NCBI GenBank assembly: GCA_041660815.1
Contig: JBAZVN010000011.1
Location: forward strand, 62,001 to 126,000
Origin: PALSA-1006 sp041660815
Lineage (GTDB): Bacteria; Pseudomonadota; Gammaproteobacteria; Burkholderiales; Gallionellaceae
DNA: 64,000 nucleotides
Direction of reading: 5' to 3'
Numbering within the stretch: position 1 is the stretch's first letter; each line of letters starts with the position of its first letter. The translations under genes were made by a program, and so were the position numbers. The notes below the pieces were generated by a model that was given only the letters and a program-made list of their open reading frames with translations, searched no databases and had not been told where the DNA came from. This document shows positions 34,618-43,958 of the stretch, piece by piece.

Positions 34618-36144
34618 TTAAATTACTTTCACCGGAATCATCGCGATGCGGCGTTTCCACTCTGCCGGGCCGCTCTCGTGCACGGAGTTTCCCAAGGTAT
34701 CCACCGCCACCGTCACCGGCATATCCTGCACTTCAAATTCGTAAATAGCTTCCATGCCCAAGTCCGCAAACGCGACCACGCGGGAACTTTTTATTGCTTT
34801 GGACACCAGGTAAGCCGCACCGCCCACCGCCATCAAATATACTGCAGCGTGCTTCTTGATCGCATCCAGGCCAACTTTACCCCGTTCCGATTTGCCGATC
34901 ATGCCGATCAGCCCGGTTTCAGCCAGCATGGTTTCAGTAAATTTATCCATGCGCGTTGCAGTGGTTGGACCTGCCGGGCCGACGACTTCGTCGCGCACCG
35001 GGTCAACCGGGCCGACATAGTAAATGAAACGCCCGTTAAAATCCACGCCGGACGGCAATTTTTCGCCTTTTGCCAGCAATTCCACAATACGTTTGTGCGC
35101 CGCATCGCGTCCCGTCAACAGTTTACCGGAAAGCAACAATGTCTCGCCGGGACGCCACTCGGCAATCTCGGCACGTGTCACCGTATTCAAATTAACTTTG
35201 CGCGCGTCTGCTGCAGGATGCCAATGCACATCCGGATAATCCGCCATGTTCGGTGGAGTAAAGTCAGCCTTGCCGCTCCCATCCAGCTCAAAATGAATAT
35301 GCCGGGTCGCGGCGCAGTTGGGAATAAGCGCAACGGGCTTAGACGCGGCATGCGTCGGATAATCCAGAATCTTCACATCCAACACCGTGGTTAACCCACC
35401 CAGCCCCTGCGCGCCAATTCCCAATGCATTGATTTTATTTAATATTTCAATGCGCAATTGTTCGGTATGATTTTGCGCGCCACGCGCTTTAAGCAGCGCC
35501 ATATCAATAGGCTGCATCAGGGATTCTTTGGCCAATAACATGGCTTTTTCAGCAGTGCCGCCAATGCCAATACCCAGCATGCCCGGCGGACACCATCCCG
35601 CCCCCATTCCCGGCAATTGATTCACCACCCACTCCACCACATCATCGCCCGGATTCAGCATCGCAAAGCGCGCCTTATTCTCCGAACCGCCCCCCTTGGC
35701 CGCAATACGCACTTCCACTGTGTCACCGGGCACCAGATCGAAATGCACCACGGCGGGCGTATTGTCGCGGGTGTTAATACGCTTCCCTGCCGGATCGCTC
35801 ACCACCGACGCACGCAGCACATTGTCCGGCAACAGATAAGCTTTGCGCACTCCCGCATCGACCATTTCAGCAATACTCATGGATGCATCCGCCCAGCGCA
35901 CTTCCATCCCCACGCGTACAAACGCCACCACGATACCGGTATCCTGACAGATCGGGCGCTTGCCCAAGGCGCACATGCGCGAATTGGTTAAAATTTGCGC
36001 AATCGCATCTTTGGCCGCAGGCGCCTGTTCCTCGCGATACGCCGCCGCCAGCGCATCCAAATAATCCTTGGGGTGATAATACGAAATGAATTGCAATGCA
36101 TCTGCGATGCTGTCGATAAAATCTTGCTGATTAATTGACGTCAT
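34618..36144 (-). CDS. fumA: Fumarate hydratase class I (iron-sulfur)
   Basis: This oxygen-sensitive [4Fe-4S] fumarase interconverts fumarate and malate in the TCA cycle. At 508 residues it is the fused single-chain form, with the N-terminal alpha domain (GKRPICQDTGIVVAF near 60, GGGSEN near 150) and C-terminal beta domain (GRDAAHKRI near 345). No class II fumC is in the window. A 12-bp palindrome (36187-36198) lies about 43 bp upstream of the ATG. The SRP RNA lies downstream. Confidence 0.95.
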   Translation of the reverse strand: MTSINQQDFIDSIADALQFISYYHPKDYLDALAAAYREEQAPAAKDAIAQILTNSRMCALGKRPICQDTGIVVAFVRVGMEVRWADASMSIAEMVDAGVRKAYLLPDNVLRASVVSDPAGKRINTRDNTPAVVHFDLVPGDTVEVRIAAKGGGSENKARFAMLNPGDDVVEWVVNQLPGMGAGWCPPGMLGIGIGGTAEKAMLLAKESLMQPIDMALLKARGAQNHTEQLRIEILNKINALGIGAQGLGGLTTVLDVKILDYPTHAASKPVALIPNCAATRHIHFELDGSGKADFTPPNMADYPDVHWHPAADARKVNLNTVTRAEIAEWRPGETLLLSGKLLTGRDAAHKRIVELLAKGEKLPSGVDFNGRFIYYVGPVDPVRDEVVGPAGPTTATRMDKFTETMLAETGLIGMIGKSERGKVGLDAIKKHAAVYLMAVGGAAYLVSKAIKSSRVVAFADLGMEAIYEFEVQDMPVTVAVDTLGNSVHESGPAEWKRRIAMIPVKVI

Positions 36145-36186
36145 GATTTTACCTCGACCGTTAAATGGGAATTAGGAATTAGGAAC

Positions 36187-36198
36187 TGTCGTACGACA
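36187..36198. promoter_or_regulatory. Perfect 12-bp palindrome upstream of the fumarase gene
   Basis: TGTCGTACGACA is fully self-complementary and sits 43-54 bp before the fumA ATG, where an operator would be expected. The binding factor is unknown. A tandem GAATTAG repeat (36170-36184) lies beside it. Confidence 0.4.
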
Positions 36199-36230
36199 AA
36201 AGGGCTTCAACTTCCAAGTGCTGGATTCTT

Positions 36231-36653
36231 TTATAAACGATACTCCAAGCCCAGCACCGGCAGTCCACCCTGATATTGCATCATGTACACACCGTAGCTG
36301 TACCCCGCCGTAAGCAACCAGCGTTTTTCGGCATCCAAAGGAAGCTGTCCGGCTACTGCAACATGCCACCCCAGCAAACCTAATGTCGCCGCCGCAGTCA
36401 ATCCGGTTCGGTCAGTGTTGGCATACCAAGCCACCCCGCCGCCCCAAAATATAGTTCCCAACCCGCCGGTCAAAAAGGTGCGCACCGAGCCCTGACCATA
36501 TTCCCGAGTAATGCCGCCATAAGGATTATAAGCGTGGGGTGACGGCCCGGCATTAATAATCCAGACACCTTCTTCGGCTAGCGCACCCCTGGAAATCAAT
36601 ATGAGCGGAAAACACAAAACAATCAAGAAGATGCTAAGTTTTTTATATTTCAT
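36231..36653 (-). CDS. Hypothetical exported protein
   Basis: I do not recognise this 140-residue protein (start at MKYKKLSIF, 36653). It has a signal peptide (hydrophobic 7-23, cleavage near ALA) and a glycine/tyrosine/tryptophan-rich mature part ending in GLEYRL, with alternating strands that suggest a small outer-membrane or periplasmic beta-structure. It lies between the histidine kinase and fumarase on the same strand, 35 bp after the kinase stop and 86 bp before fumA. Longer starts up to 36674 add only a few polar residues. Confidence 0.65.
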   Translation of the reverse strand: MKYKKLSIFLIVLCFPLILISRGALAEEGVWIINAGPSPHAYNPYGGITREYGQGSVRTFLTGGLGTIFWGGGVAWYANTDRTGLTAAATLGLLGWHVAVAGQLPLDAEKRWLLTAGYSYGVYMMQYQGGLPVLGLEYRL

Positions 36654-36688
36654 GCGGGAGAGCCTCATCATCAAAAAACTTGGTCAAA

Positions 36689-37300
36689 TCAAGGAAGCTT
36701 CATACGAAACACCGCACCATTTGAGTTGCTTAATTCAATACTGCCATGCCGCTTATCCAAAATGTGCAACTCGGCTATTTTGCGTGCCAAATAAAGTCCC
36801 AGTCCGGTCCCCTGATAGCTAACCGAAGTTGGCTCTGCTCCCGCGTTTTGCAATAAATTCTCAGGATATCCGGGGCCGTCATCCGCCACTTCTATAACCA
36901 GCATTTTGTCTTGCTCGAAAGCCGCCAAACTGACCTTTGTCGATGCAGCTCGACAGGCATTATGCAGCGCGTTGGCTAACGCCATCCGCACCAGCGCATC
37001 GTCAAAAAACGCAAAGGATGGTGCTTGCCCAGCTTGAATATTAATTTGTAATTTGGGAAACAATTCGCGATATTCGGCAGCCAATATTACCAAAAAGTCG
37101 CCAGGATTTACCGAATTGGGATTTACAGTTAGGATATGGGCTGCTTCGCGCTGCACCAATAACATTTCGCTTAATCTGCGCGCGGCATTTAAAGCAATCA
37201 TCATCTCGGCTTGTGCATCTTTCCGCTCGCCAAGTCGCAGCGCAAGCTCTGCAAGCTGATTCTTCACGTCATGTATAACTGCGGCATAAAGATCATTCAT
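36689..37300 (-). CDS. Short cytoplasmic histidine kinase
   Basis: The 203-residue protein has only a dimerisation/phosphoacceptor helix and an HATPase domain. The candidate phospho-histidine is His10 in HDVKNQL, with an N box ANALHNACRAA near 100, G1 DDGPGYP and G2 GTGLGLYLA. There is no sensor domain and no membrane segment, so input must come from a partner. It starts nine bases after the TPR response-regulator stop, and the two almost certainly form a pair. Confidence 0.88.
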   Translation of the reverse strand: MNDLYAAVIHDVKNQLAELALRLGERKDAQAEMMIALNAARRLSEMLLVQREAAHILTVNPNSVNPGDFLVILAAEYRELFPKLQINIQAGQAPSFAFFDDALVRMALANALHNACRAASTKVSLAAFEQDKMLVIEVADDGPGYPENLLQNAGAEPTSVSYQGTGLGLYLARKIAELHILDKRHGSIELSNSNGAVFRMKLP

Positions 37301-37309
37301 AATCCTAAC

Positions 37310-38923
37310 CTATAACTCAGTATTCAGTTGTTTAAGCAATCCGTCAATTTGAGCCAGCTTGGGATGATTGGGAGATTTATTAATTAAGGCATCACGATAA
37401 TGCATACATTTGGCCAGTTCATCCGGCTTATTTCCGTTACGCACCAAATCCAGCGCAATAACCAACGCTGCATTACCTACAATTTGTAAATTATTCGGCA
37501 GACGATTTGCCGCCTGACACAACAACTCAATTGCTTCGGCAAGCTCTCCGGACTCTGCTTTGCGCACTCCCTCATTATTCAGCTTGATCACTTCCTGAGT
37601 ACTCTGCTCAATCATTGCGGTAGCCTCAGATGTGTCTTTTCCGGCGGCCACTAGAACATCATGCACCTTGCTCTTAATCGATTCGTCTTCATGATTATTT
37701 TGAATGGCATGACGTATCAAATTAGTCGCTTCCGCTTCTCTGCCCAGAGTAAAGCATGCATCTGCCAATGAGACCACCGTTTGTGCCGGTAACTTGCCGA
37801 GATCTCCGTGAGACATGGCCTTGGTTAAGGCTGCCTCAGCCTGTTCCAAATTCCCTGCCGCACGATGCGCCACACTTTCTGTCGCGGCTAATACCACACT
37901 ACTATGCTCATCTGTGAATGTTTTTTGTGCATCCGCCACCACACTTAAGGCTTCCATGGCCTTTCCCTGATCGACGAGCGCTTTAGATAAGACTGCATAA
38001 TCATGAGCTTCCCGAACCGGCGAATATTTATGCTTTTGCAGAGCCTGACGCATCACGGCTTCTGCAATTTCCGGCTTTCCGGCACTGACTGCCAGCGTAC
38101 TTAATTCACGAATACGACTCATAGTTCCCGGAGACACTTCACGGGCTTTTTGCAGAATTTCCAGCGCTTCATGTTTTTCGCCGGTGGAAGCAAGAATATT
38201 GCTCAGTAAATCATAGGCGGCCATGAATTGTGGCGCTTCGGCCAATATATCCCGAAGGATGATTTGTGCCTCAGTTTTTTTATCCAATGCAGCCAATGCC
38301 CGCGCCAAGCCTAATTTAGCCCAAGCAATCGGACGTAGCGCAAGAATTTCCCGAAATATATTAGCTGCCTCAAAGGGACGCTTATCTTGCATCAAGGCAA
38401 ATGCCTTGGTTTTGCTTAACTCTATGTAATATTTGTCGCGAAGCGGAAGTTTTTTGTTGCATTCAGCGATTACGCGCAGCCAATTTTTGGCATCTGCTGC
38501 CTTGTCAATTGCTTCAAAATATTCCTGTTTTTCCAGCAACTTCTCCAGCCGGGCATTAAATTGCCCGGCGGTGAAAGGCTTGAGTAAATAATCATCGGGC
38601 GCACATTCAGAAGCGGCCACCACCTTCTCATACGCCTGCTCGGCGGTAATCATGATGAAAATGGCATTATGTGAAATTAAATCATTGTTACGCAAATATT
38701 CCAAAAACTGTTGCCCATCCGTGCTGTCCCCCAGTGAGTAATCGCACAAAATAACATCGTATTTATTAACCGCCATTTTCTCCAAAGCATCTTTGATATT
38801 GCCAACCAAATGCAGCTTGGCAAATCCCGAGCTGGATAAAGACATGCGCAACTGTGAACGCATACCCTCCATGTCATCAATGACTAAAACCCACTTATCG
38901 GAAATATTGCTATCAAAAGTCAA
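37310..38923 (-). CDS. Response regulator with TPR repeat output
   Basis: The 537-residue protein has an N-terminal receiver domain (1-125) with Asp16/Asp17, phospho-acceptor Asp61 (LCDYSL), Thr93 and Lys115. A long array of TPR-like helical repeats follows (about 135-537; IFREILALRPIAWAKLGLARAL is typical). There is no DNA-binding domain, so output is probably by protein interaction. Similar receiver-TPR proteins are known in Vibrio and Shewanella. It lies 28 bp after recX and 9 bp before the short histidine kinase. Confidence 0.9.
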   Translation of the reverse strand: MTFDSNISDKWVLVIDDMEGMRSQLRMSLSSSGFAKLHLVGNIKDALEKMAVNKYDVILCDYSLGDSTDGQQFLEYLRNNDLISHNAIFIMITAEQAYEKVVAASECAPDDYLLKPFTAGQFNARLEKLLEKQEYFEAIDKAADAKNWLRVIAECNKKLPLRDKYYIELSKTKAFALMQDKRPFEAANIFREILALRPIAWAKLGLARALAALDKKTEAQIILRDILAEAPQFMAAYDLLSNILASTGEKHEALEILQKAREVSPGTMSRIRELSTLAVSAGKPEIAEAVMRQALQKHKYSPVREAHDYAVLSKALVDQGKAMEALSVVADAQKTFTDEHSSVVLAATESVAHRAAGNLEQAEAALTKAMSHGDLGKLPAQTVVSLADACFTLGREAEATNLIRHAIQNNHEDESIKSKVHDVLVAAGKDTSEATAMIEQSTQEVIKLNNEGVRKAESGELAEAIELLCQAANRLPNNLQIVGNAALVIALDLVRNGNKPDELAKCMHYRDALINKSPNHPKLAQIDGLLKQLNTEL

Positions 38924-38951
38924 AATAACACCCTATCAGGAAGCCGCATGC

Positions 38952-39431
38952 TCAGGAATCAAGCTCCGCAGACTTTAGTACTTTAAATATTACATCCAAC
39001 GAAAAACCGCGTGACTGCAAAAAACGCATCTGCTTAGCTTTTTGCTGAGCATCTTGCGGCAATGAAGAAAATTTCCTTTGCCAAACTTGATGCGCCGTCT
39101 CCAGTTCGCTTTCTTTGAGCGCAGGCAAAGCGGCATTGATCAACTCCTCCCCAATCCCCCTCTGCCTTAACTCATGAGTGATGCGCTGAGTTCCAAAACG
39201 GTTGCGCTTGGCTTGCACCCACTGCGTGGCTGCGCGGGCATCTGATAGCCAGCCACGCTCGGTCAAATCTGCCAGCAACTCGTTTAACTCCGTATAGGGA
39301 TCAACCTCAGCATCTTCATTTACCGATATATACGACCGCAACTTGGCACGTAGCTCTGCGCAACTGTACTCTCGCCGGGCCAAATATTGCAAAGCCCGCG
39401 CGCGAAGCGATATTTCAGACTTTTTCTTCAC
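38952..39431 (-). CDS. recX: RecA regulatory protein RecX
   Basis: RecX binds RecA filaments and limits their extension. The 159-residue protein has the three-helix repeats of the family (ALQYLARREYSCAELRAKL; LLADLTERGWLSDARAATQWV; LQSRGFSLDVIFKVL). Its ATG lies inside the recA 3' end (17-bp overlap), so translation is coupled and RecX is made at a fixed low ratio to RecA. It is part of the SOS-controlled recA unit. Confidence 0.95.
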   Translation of the reverse strand: MKKKSEISLRARALQYLARREYSCAELRAKLRSYISVNEDAEVDPYTELNELLADLTERGWLSDARAATQWVQAKRNRFGTQRITHELRQRGIGEELINAALPALKESELETAHQVWQRKFSSLPQDAQQKAKQMRFLQSRGFSLDVIFKVLKSAELDS

Positions 39432-40503
39432 CGGTTTTAGCTGCTACTTTTGCCGCAGCTTTGGCGCTGGCTTTTTCAGCCTTATCTGATGTTTTATCAG
39501 TATCCTCTAACAATGAAACACCCAATGCTGCTCGCACTTTATTTTCTATCTCAAATGCAATTTCGGGATGTTCGCGTAGATATTCACGCGCATTGTCTTT
39601 GCCTTGACCGATTTTCTCGCCATTGTAGGCATACCAGGCACCGGATTTTTCGACCAACTTATGAAACACGCCGAGTTCGATTACTTCGCCTTCGCGCGAG
39701 ATACCTTCCCCGTAAAGAATATCGAAGTTGGCCTCCTTGAAGGGCGGTGCCACCTTATTCTTCACTACTTTAACGCGCGTCTCGTTGCCGATGACTTCAT
39801 CGCCTTTTTTAATCGCGCCGGTACGGCGAATATCCATACGCACCGAAGCATAAAACTTCAGCGCATTACCGCCGGTAGTCGTTTCCGGATTGCCGAACAT
39901 CACTCCGATTTTCATACGGATTTGATTAATAAAGATAACCATAGTATTGGAGCGATTGATGTTGGCCGTCAGCTTACGCAATGCTTGTGACATTAAACGG
40001 GCATGCAAACCCATTTGCGCATCGCCCATTTCACCTTCGATTTCGGCCTTGGGTGTCAGCGCGGCGACCGAGTCCACCACCACCACATCCACCGAACCGG
40101 AACGCACCAGCATATCGACAATTTCCAGCGCCTGCTCGCCATTGTCAGGCTGAGAAATCAACAGGTCTTCCACCTTAACGCCCAACTTCTGCGCGTACTG
40201 CGGATCGAGCGCATGTTCCGCGTCGATAAAGGCCGCAGTGCCGCCCAGCTTTTGCATTTCCGCAATGACTTGCAGGGTCAGCGTCGTTTTACCTGAAGAC
40301 TCCGGACCATAGATTTCAATCACGCGACCGCGCGGCAAACCGCCCACACCCAAGGCAATATCCAAGCCCAGTGAGCCGGTGGACACAACCTGAATATCAC
40401 GCGCAACCTCGTGTTCACCCAAACGCATAATCGAGCCTTTGCCGAATTGCTTTTCAATCTGACTTAATGCGGCTGCGAGTGCCTTACTTTTATTCTCATC
40501 CAT
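39415..40503 (-). CDS. recA: Recombinase RecA
   Basis: RecA is the strand-exchange protein and co-protease for LexA. The 362-residue protein has Walker A GPESSGKTT near 67-75, the EHALDP segment, and the L1/L2 DNA loops (GDAQMGLHARLMSQALR; NQIRMKIGVMFGNPETTTGG). The acidic tail is replaced by a Lys/Ala/Glu-rich end. A palindrome at 40561-40574, 58 bp upstream of the ATG, is a candidate LexA site. recX overlaps its end. Confidence 0.99.
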   Translation of the reverse strand: MDENKSKALAAALSQIEKQFGKGSIMRLGEHEVARDIQVVSTGSLGLDIALGVGGLPRGRVIEIYGPESSGKTTLTLQVIAEMQKLGGTAAFIDAEHALDPQYAQKLGVKVEDLLISQPDNGEQALEIVDMLVRSGSVDVVVVDSVAALTPKAEIEGEMGDAQMGLHARLMSQALRKLTANINRSNTMVIFINQIRMKIGVMFGNPETTTGGNALKFYASVRMDIRRTGAIKKGDEVIGNETRVKVVKNKVAPPFKEANFDILYGEGISREGEVIELGVFHKLVEKSGAWYAYNGEKIGQGKDNAREYLREHPEIAFEIENKVRAALGVSLLEDTDKTSDKAEKASAKAAAKVAAKTGEEKV

Positions 40504-40560
40504 GTTTACTTCCTCTCAAAAAATGGTGGCGGATTATGGCACATCAAATTGCCCATGCAT

Positions 40561-40574
40561 AGAACGAACGTTCT
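40561..40574. promoter_or_regulatory. Candidate LexA (SOS) operator upstream of recA
   Basis: AGAACGAACGTTCT has 5-bp inverted arms AGAAC/GTTCT around a 4-bp spacer. It lies 58-71 bp before the recA ATG, where an SOS box is expected. It does not match the usual betaproteobacterial CTGT-N8-ACAG box and looks more like GAAC-N4-GTTC. Confidence 0.5.
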
Positions 40575-40580
40575 GTATTT

Positions 40581-41075
40581 TTAAGTTATTGCCGAAAATT
40601 TTTCCAGCACTCCCAACGTCCCCTGCAACGCAATCCGTACGGCCTGCTCGCGTACTTCAGCCCGATTCCCTCTAAACTGATATAACTGTGCTCGCACCTC
40701 ACCCGCGCGTACCGCCCAGGCAAGCCAGACCGTTCCAACCGGCTTTTGTGGTGAACCGCCACCCGGACCGGCGACACCGCTCACCGCCACCGCAATATCT
40801 GCATGACTATGCCTCAACGCCCCCATCGCCATCTCGCGCACTGTAGCCTCGGACACGGCACCGTGTTCACTTAATGTAGTCTGGCTCACGCCGAGCATTT
40901 CAACTTTGGCAAGGTTGGCATAGGTGACAAACCCCCGCTCAAACCACGCTGAACTACCGGCAATTTCGGTCACCGCCTGCGCAACGCCACCGCCGGTACA
41001 AGACTCCGCAGTGGCCAACAGCATGCCGCGCGTATTAAGCGCTTCACCGACTTGCCGCGCCAACTCAATGCTCAT
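40581..41075 (-). CDS. pncC: Nicotinamide-nucleotide amidase (CinA C-terminal domain type)
   Basis: PncC deamidates NMN to nicotinate mononucleotide in pyridine-nucleotide recycling. The 164-residue protein is the single CinA C-terminal domain (LLATAESCTGGGVAQ, VTYANLAKVEMLGV, VSGVAGPGGGSPQKPVGTVW). The start overlaps the metZ stop by four bases, so it is coupled to metZ. The stop is six bases beyond the candidate recA operator. Confidence 0.95.
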   Translation of the reverse strand: MSIELARQVGEALNTRGMLLATAESCTGGGVAQAVTEIAGSSAWFERGFVTYANLAKVEMLGVSQTTLSEHGAVSEATVREMAMGALRHSHADIAVAVSGVAGPGGGSPQKPVGTVWLAWAVRAGEVRAQLYQFRGNRAEVREQAVRIALQGTLGVLEKFSAIT

Positions 41076-42238
41076 AAACCGCGCTGCAAATCGTTTTGAA
41101 TGTCCACCAGCGCTTCCAATCCCACCGCAATGCGAATCAGTCCATCCGTAATTCCTGCTGCGGCACGTGCTTCGGGCGTAATGCGCGCATGGGTGGTGGT
41201 CGCCGGATGCGTAATCGTGGTCTTAGTGTCGCCCAGATTTGCCGTGATCGAAAGCATCTTGGTGTTATCTATCGCACGCCACGCGGCGGCCTTGCCTCCC
41301 TTAACTTCAAACGCCACAATACCCCCGCCGGTTTTTTGCTGCTGCAGCGCCAGCGCATGCTGCGGATGCGAGGGTAAGCCGGGATAAAACACGCGCGCCA
41401 CATTAGGCTGCGCCTCCAACCAGCGCGCCAACTGTAAGGCATTGGCACTGTGAGCATCCATGCGCAACTTCAGAGTTTCGATGCCTTTTAAAAATACCCA
41501 AGCATTAAACGCGCTCAGGGTCGGACCGGTGGTGCGTAAAAAGCCATACACCGGTTCCATTAGCTTTTTACTACCCAATACCGCGCCGCCCAACACGCGG
41601 CCTTGGCCGTCGATATATTTGGTGGCGGAATGAATCACGATGTCCGCGCCAAAATCCAACGGGCGTTGCAGAATGGGCGTGCAGAAACAATTGTCCACCG
41701 CCAGCAATGCGCCGCACTGCTTCGCCACTTGCGCGATTGCACGAATATCAGAAATTTCGGTGAGCGGATTGGAGGGCGTCTCCAGAAAGAATAATTTCGT
41801 ATTGGGGCGCACCGCTATCTGCCATGCAGCGACATCGGTGGCTGAAACAAACGTGGTTTCCACGCCAAATTTTTTCAGCACATTATTAAATAAATTAACG
41901 GTTGAACCGAAGATACTTTGCGAGGCCACCACATGATCACCGGCTTTTAACAATGCCATGCAGGTGGAGAGAATTGCCGACATACCGGAGGCTGTCGCCA
42001 CACATTGTTCGGCACCCTCCAGCGCGGCGAGACGTTGCTCAAACATCGTAACCGTGGGATTGGTAAAGCGCGAATATATATTGCCCGGCTCCTCGCCGAT
42101 AAAACGTTTGGCAGCCTGCTCCGCGCTTTCATACACGAAACTGGAAGTGAGGAACAGTGCCTCGCTGTGCTCCTGAAAGTGGCTGCGCTCGGTACCGGCA
42201 CGTACGGCCAGCGTTTCTAGTTGATACGAATCAGTCAT
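41072..42238 (-). CDS. metZ: O-succinylhomoserine sulfhydrylase
   Basis: This PLP enzyme makes homocysteine directly from O-succinylhomoserine (or O-acetylhomoserine) and sulfide, bypassing cystathionine. The 388-residue protein opens with ETLAVRAGTERS and has the Schiff-base lysine in HSATKYIDGQGR and the ending GLEALVDIQNDL. Its position after purF is typical of Betaproteobacteria and Pseudomonas. A terminator at 42282-42316 separates it from purF, so it probably has its own promoter. Cystathionine-synthase activity cannot be excluded. Confidence 0.95.
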   Translation of the reverse strand: MTDSYQLETLAVRAGTERSHFQEHSEALFLTSSFVYESAEQAAKRFIGEEPGNIYSRFTNPTVTMFEQRLAALEGAEQCVATASGMSAILSTCMALLKAGDHVVASQSIFGSTVNLFNNVLKKFGVETTFVSATDVAAWQIAVRPNTKLFFLETPSNPLTEISDIRAIAQVAKQCGALLAVDNCFCTPILQRPLDFGADIVIHSATKYIDGQGRVLGGAVLGSKKLMEPVYGFLRTTGPTLSAFNAWVFLKGIETLKLRMDAHSANALQLARWLEAQPNVARVFYPGLPSHPQHALALQQQKTGGGIVAFEVKGGKAAAWRAIDNTKMLSITANLGDTKTTITHPATTTHARITPEARAAAGITDGLIRIAVGLEALVDIQNDLQRGL

Positions 42239-42281
42239 GCTCTTCGTCCTTAAGGCCGTCCACGCCGACAGACCCCCAATG

Positions 42282-42316
42282 AAAAAACCCGGAAAGCTTA
42301 GCGCTAAACCGGGTTT
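42282..42316 (-). terminator. Rho-independent terminator after purF
   Basis: On the minus strand AAACCCGG and CCGGGTTT form an 8-bp stem, with an inner TTAGCGCTAA palindrome in the loop, and the strand ends in TTTTTTC. It lies about 93 bp beyond the purF stop, before metZ. Confidence 0.8.
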
Positions 42317-42408
42317 CCCCCGCTTTAGCTGAATTTATAATGCGCCCGCAAGCTGTTCCTCAAATCGGCGCAGACAGAAATTAACACGCCCCGCCACGAA
42401 TCGTCAAC

Positions 42409-43935
42409 TCACATCGAAGTCGCGCTCATCGCCAGATCCAATTCCAGCTGATCGTCGTCCACTTCCTTATTGGCCTTGCCTCCGCCACGCGCATTTTCGA
42501 TGCGATCAAGATATTCGGCAGAAATATCCCCCGTGATGTATTCGCCATCAAAACACGAACAATCAAAACGCGTAATCGTCGGATTTGATTTATGCACAGC
42601 CGCTTTAAGATCGTCCAAATCCTGATAGATGATGCGATCAGCGCTGATCTCCCGACAAATTTCTTCATCAGTACGACCGGTCGCGATCAGTTCGTGGCGT
42701 GAAGGCATGTCAATGCCATATACGTTGGGATATTTAACCGGTGGTGCAGCCGAAGCAAAATATACTTTTCGCGCCCCCGCATCGCGCGCCATCTGCACAA
42801 TCTCACGACTGGTGGTACCGCGCACGATAGAATCATCCACCAGCAATACATTTTTTCCTTTAAATTCAACGCTTATTGCATTTAGCTTTTGGCGTACCGA
42901 TTTCTTGCGCATCGCCTGCCCGGGCATAATAAAGGTACGCCCGATATAGCGGTTTTTCACAAAGCCTTCACGAAACGGAATGCCCAGACGATTTGCCAAT
43001 TGCAGCGCGCTGGGACGACTGGAATCTGGAATTGGAATCACCACATCGATATCGTGATCCGGCCAAACTCGGGAAATTTTATCGGCCAAATATTCGCCCA
43101 TATTCAAACGCGTTTCATACACTGAAATTCCGTCGATCAAGGAATCGGGACGTGCCAGGTATACATATTCAAAAATACACGGATTAAGAACAGGATTGGC
43201 CGCACATTGCTGGCTATGAAAATTACCCTTGAAGTCGATAAACACCGCCTCACCGGGCGCGATATCGCGCAAAAATTTAAAGCCCAGTGTGTCCAGCGCG
43301 ACACTTTCCGATGCGACCAAATACTCCACACCTTTGTCAGTCTCATTACTTCCGATCACCAGCGGACGAATGCCAAACGGATCGCGAAACGCCAACAGAC
43401 CATAACCGGCAATTATCGACACCACCGCGTACGCGCCGCGACACCGGCGATGCACGCCGGACACTGCGGCAAAAATCGTTTTCGGCTCAAGGCGCATTTG
43501 CTTGCACTCGATTTGCAGCTCGTGCGCGAGCACATTAAGCAACACTTCCGAATCGGAATTAGTATTGACGTGACGCAAGTCGTCCAAAAATAATTCTTTT
43601 TGCAACTGCGCGGTATTGGTCAAATTTCCGTTGTGCCCCAGCACAATACCGAACGGTGAATTTACATAAAAAGGTTGCGCCTCATTGTGATCCACCGCCG
43701 AACCGGCAGTGGGATAGCGCACATGCGCGATACCCGCCTTACCGGTCAGCGCGCGCATATTGCGCGTGCGAAACACATCGTGCGCAAGGCCATTGCCTTT
43801 ATGCAGATGGAAGGCGTTGCCTTCTATCGTGGCGATGCCGGCCGCATCTTGCCCGCGATGTTGTAACACTTGCAACCCGTCATACAGCAGTTGGTTAACC
43901 GGGGTTTGCGCAACGACGCCTAGAATGCCACACAT
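42409..43935 (-). CDS. purF: Amidophosphoribosyltransferase
   Basis: PurF commits PRPP to purine synthesis, transferring glutamine ammonia to give phosphoribosylamine. The 508-residue protein begins MCGILGVV, with Cys2 as the N-terminal nucleophile and no propeptide, as in E. coli. The PRPP site reads VDDSIVRGTTSR. FeS-ligand cysteines of the Bacillus type are not expected in this class. The gene follows cvpA by 23 bp, the classical cvpA-purF operon. Confidence 0.98.
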   Translation of the reverse strand: MCGILGVVAQTPVNQLLYDGLQVLQHRGQDAAGIATIEGNAFHLHKGNGLAHDVFRTRNMRALTGKAGIAHVRYPTAGSAVDHNEAQPFYVNSPFGIVLGHNGNLTNTAQLQKELFLDDLRHVNTNSDSEVLLNVLAHELQIECKQMRLEPKTIFAAVSGVHRRCRGAYAVVSIIAGYGLLAFRDPFGIRPLVIGSNETDKGVEYLVASESVALDTLGFKFLRDIAPGEAVFIDFKGNFHSQQCAANPVLNPCIFEYVYLARPDSLIDGISVYETRLNMGEYLADKISRVWPDHDIDVVIPIPDSSRPSALQLANRLGIPFREGFVKNRYIGRTFIMPGQAMRKKSVRQKLNAISVEFKGKNVLLVDDSIVRGTTSREIVQMARDAGARKVYFASAAPPVKYPNVYGIDMPSRHELIATGRTDEEICREISADRIIYQDLDDLKAAVHKSNPTITRFDCSCFDGEYITGDISAEYLDRIENARGGGKANKEVDDDQLELDLAMSATSM

Positions 43936-43958
43936 GATTTATCCCGTAATTCTGTCAG

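Noticed and set aside
34555..35394. Plus-strand frame of 279 codons opposite fumarase
   Set aside because: His/Arg-rich translation and full overlap with fumA mark it as a shadow.
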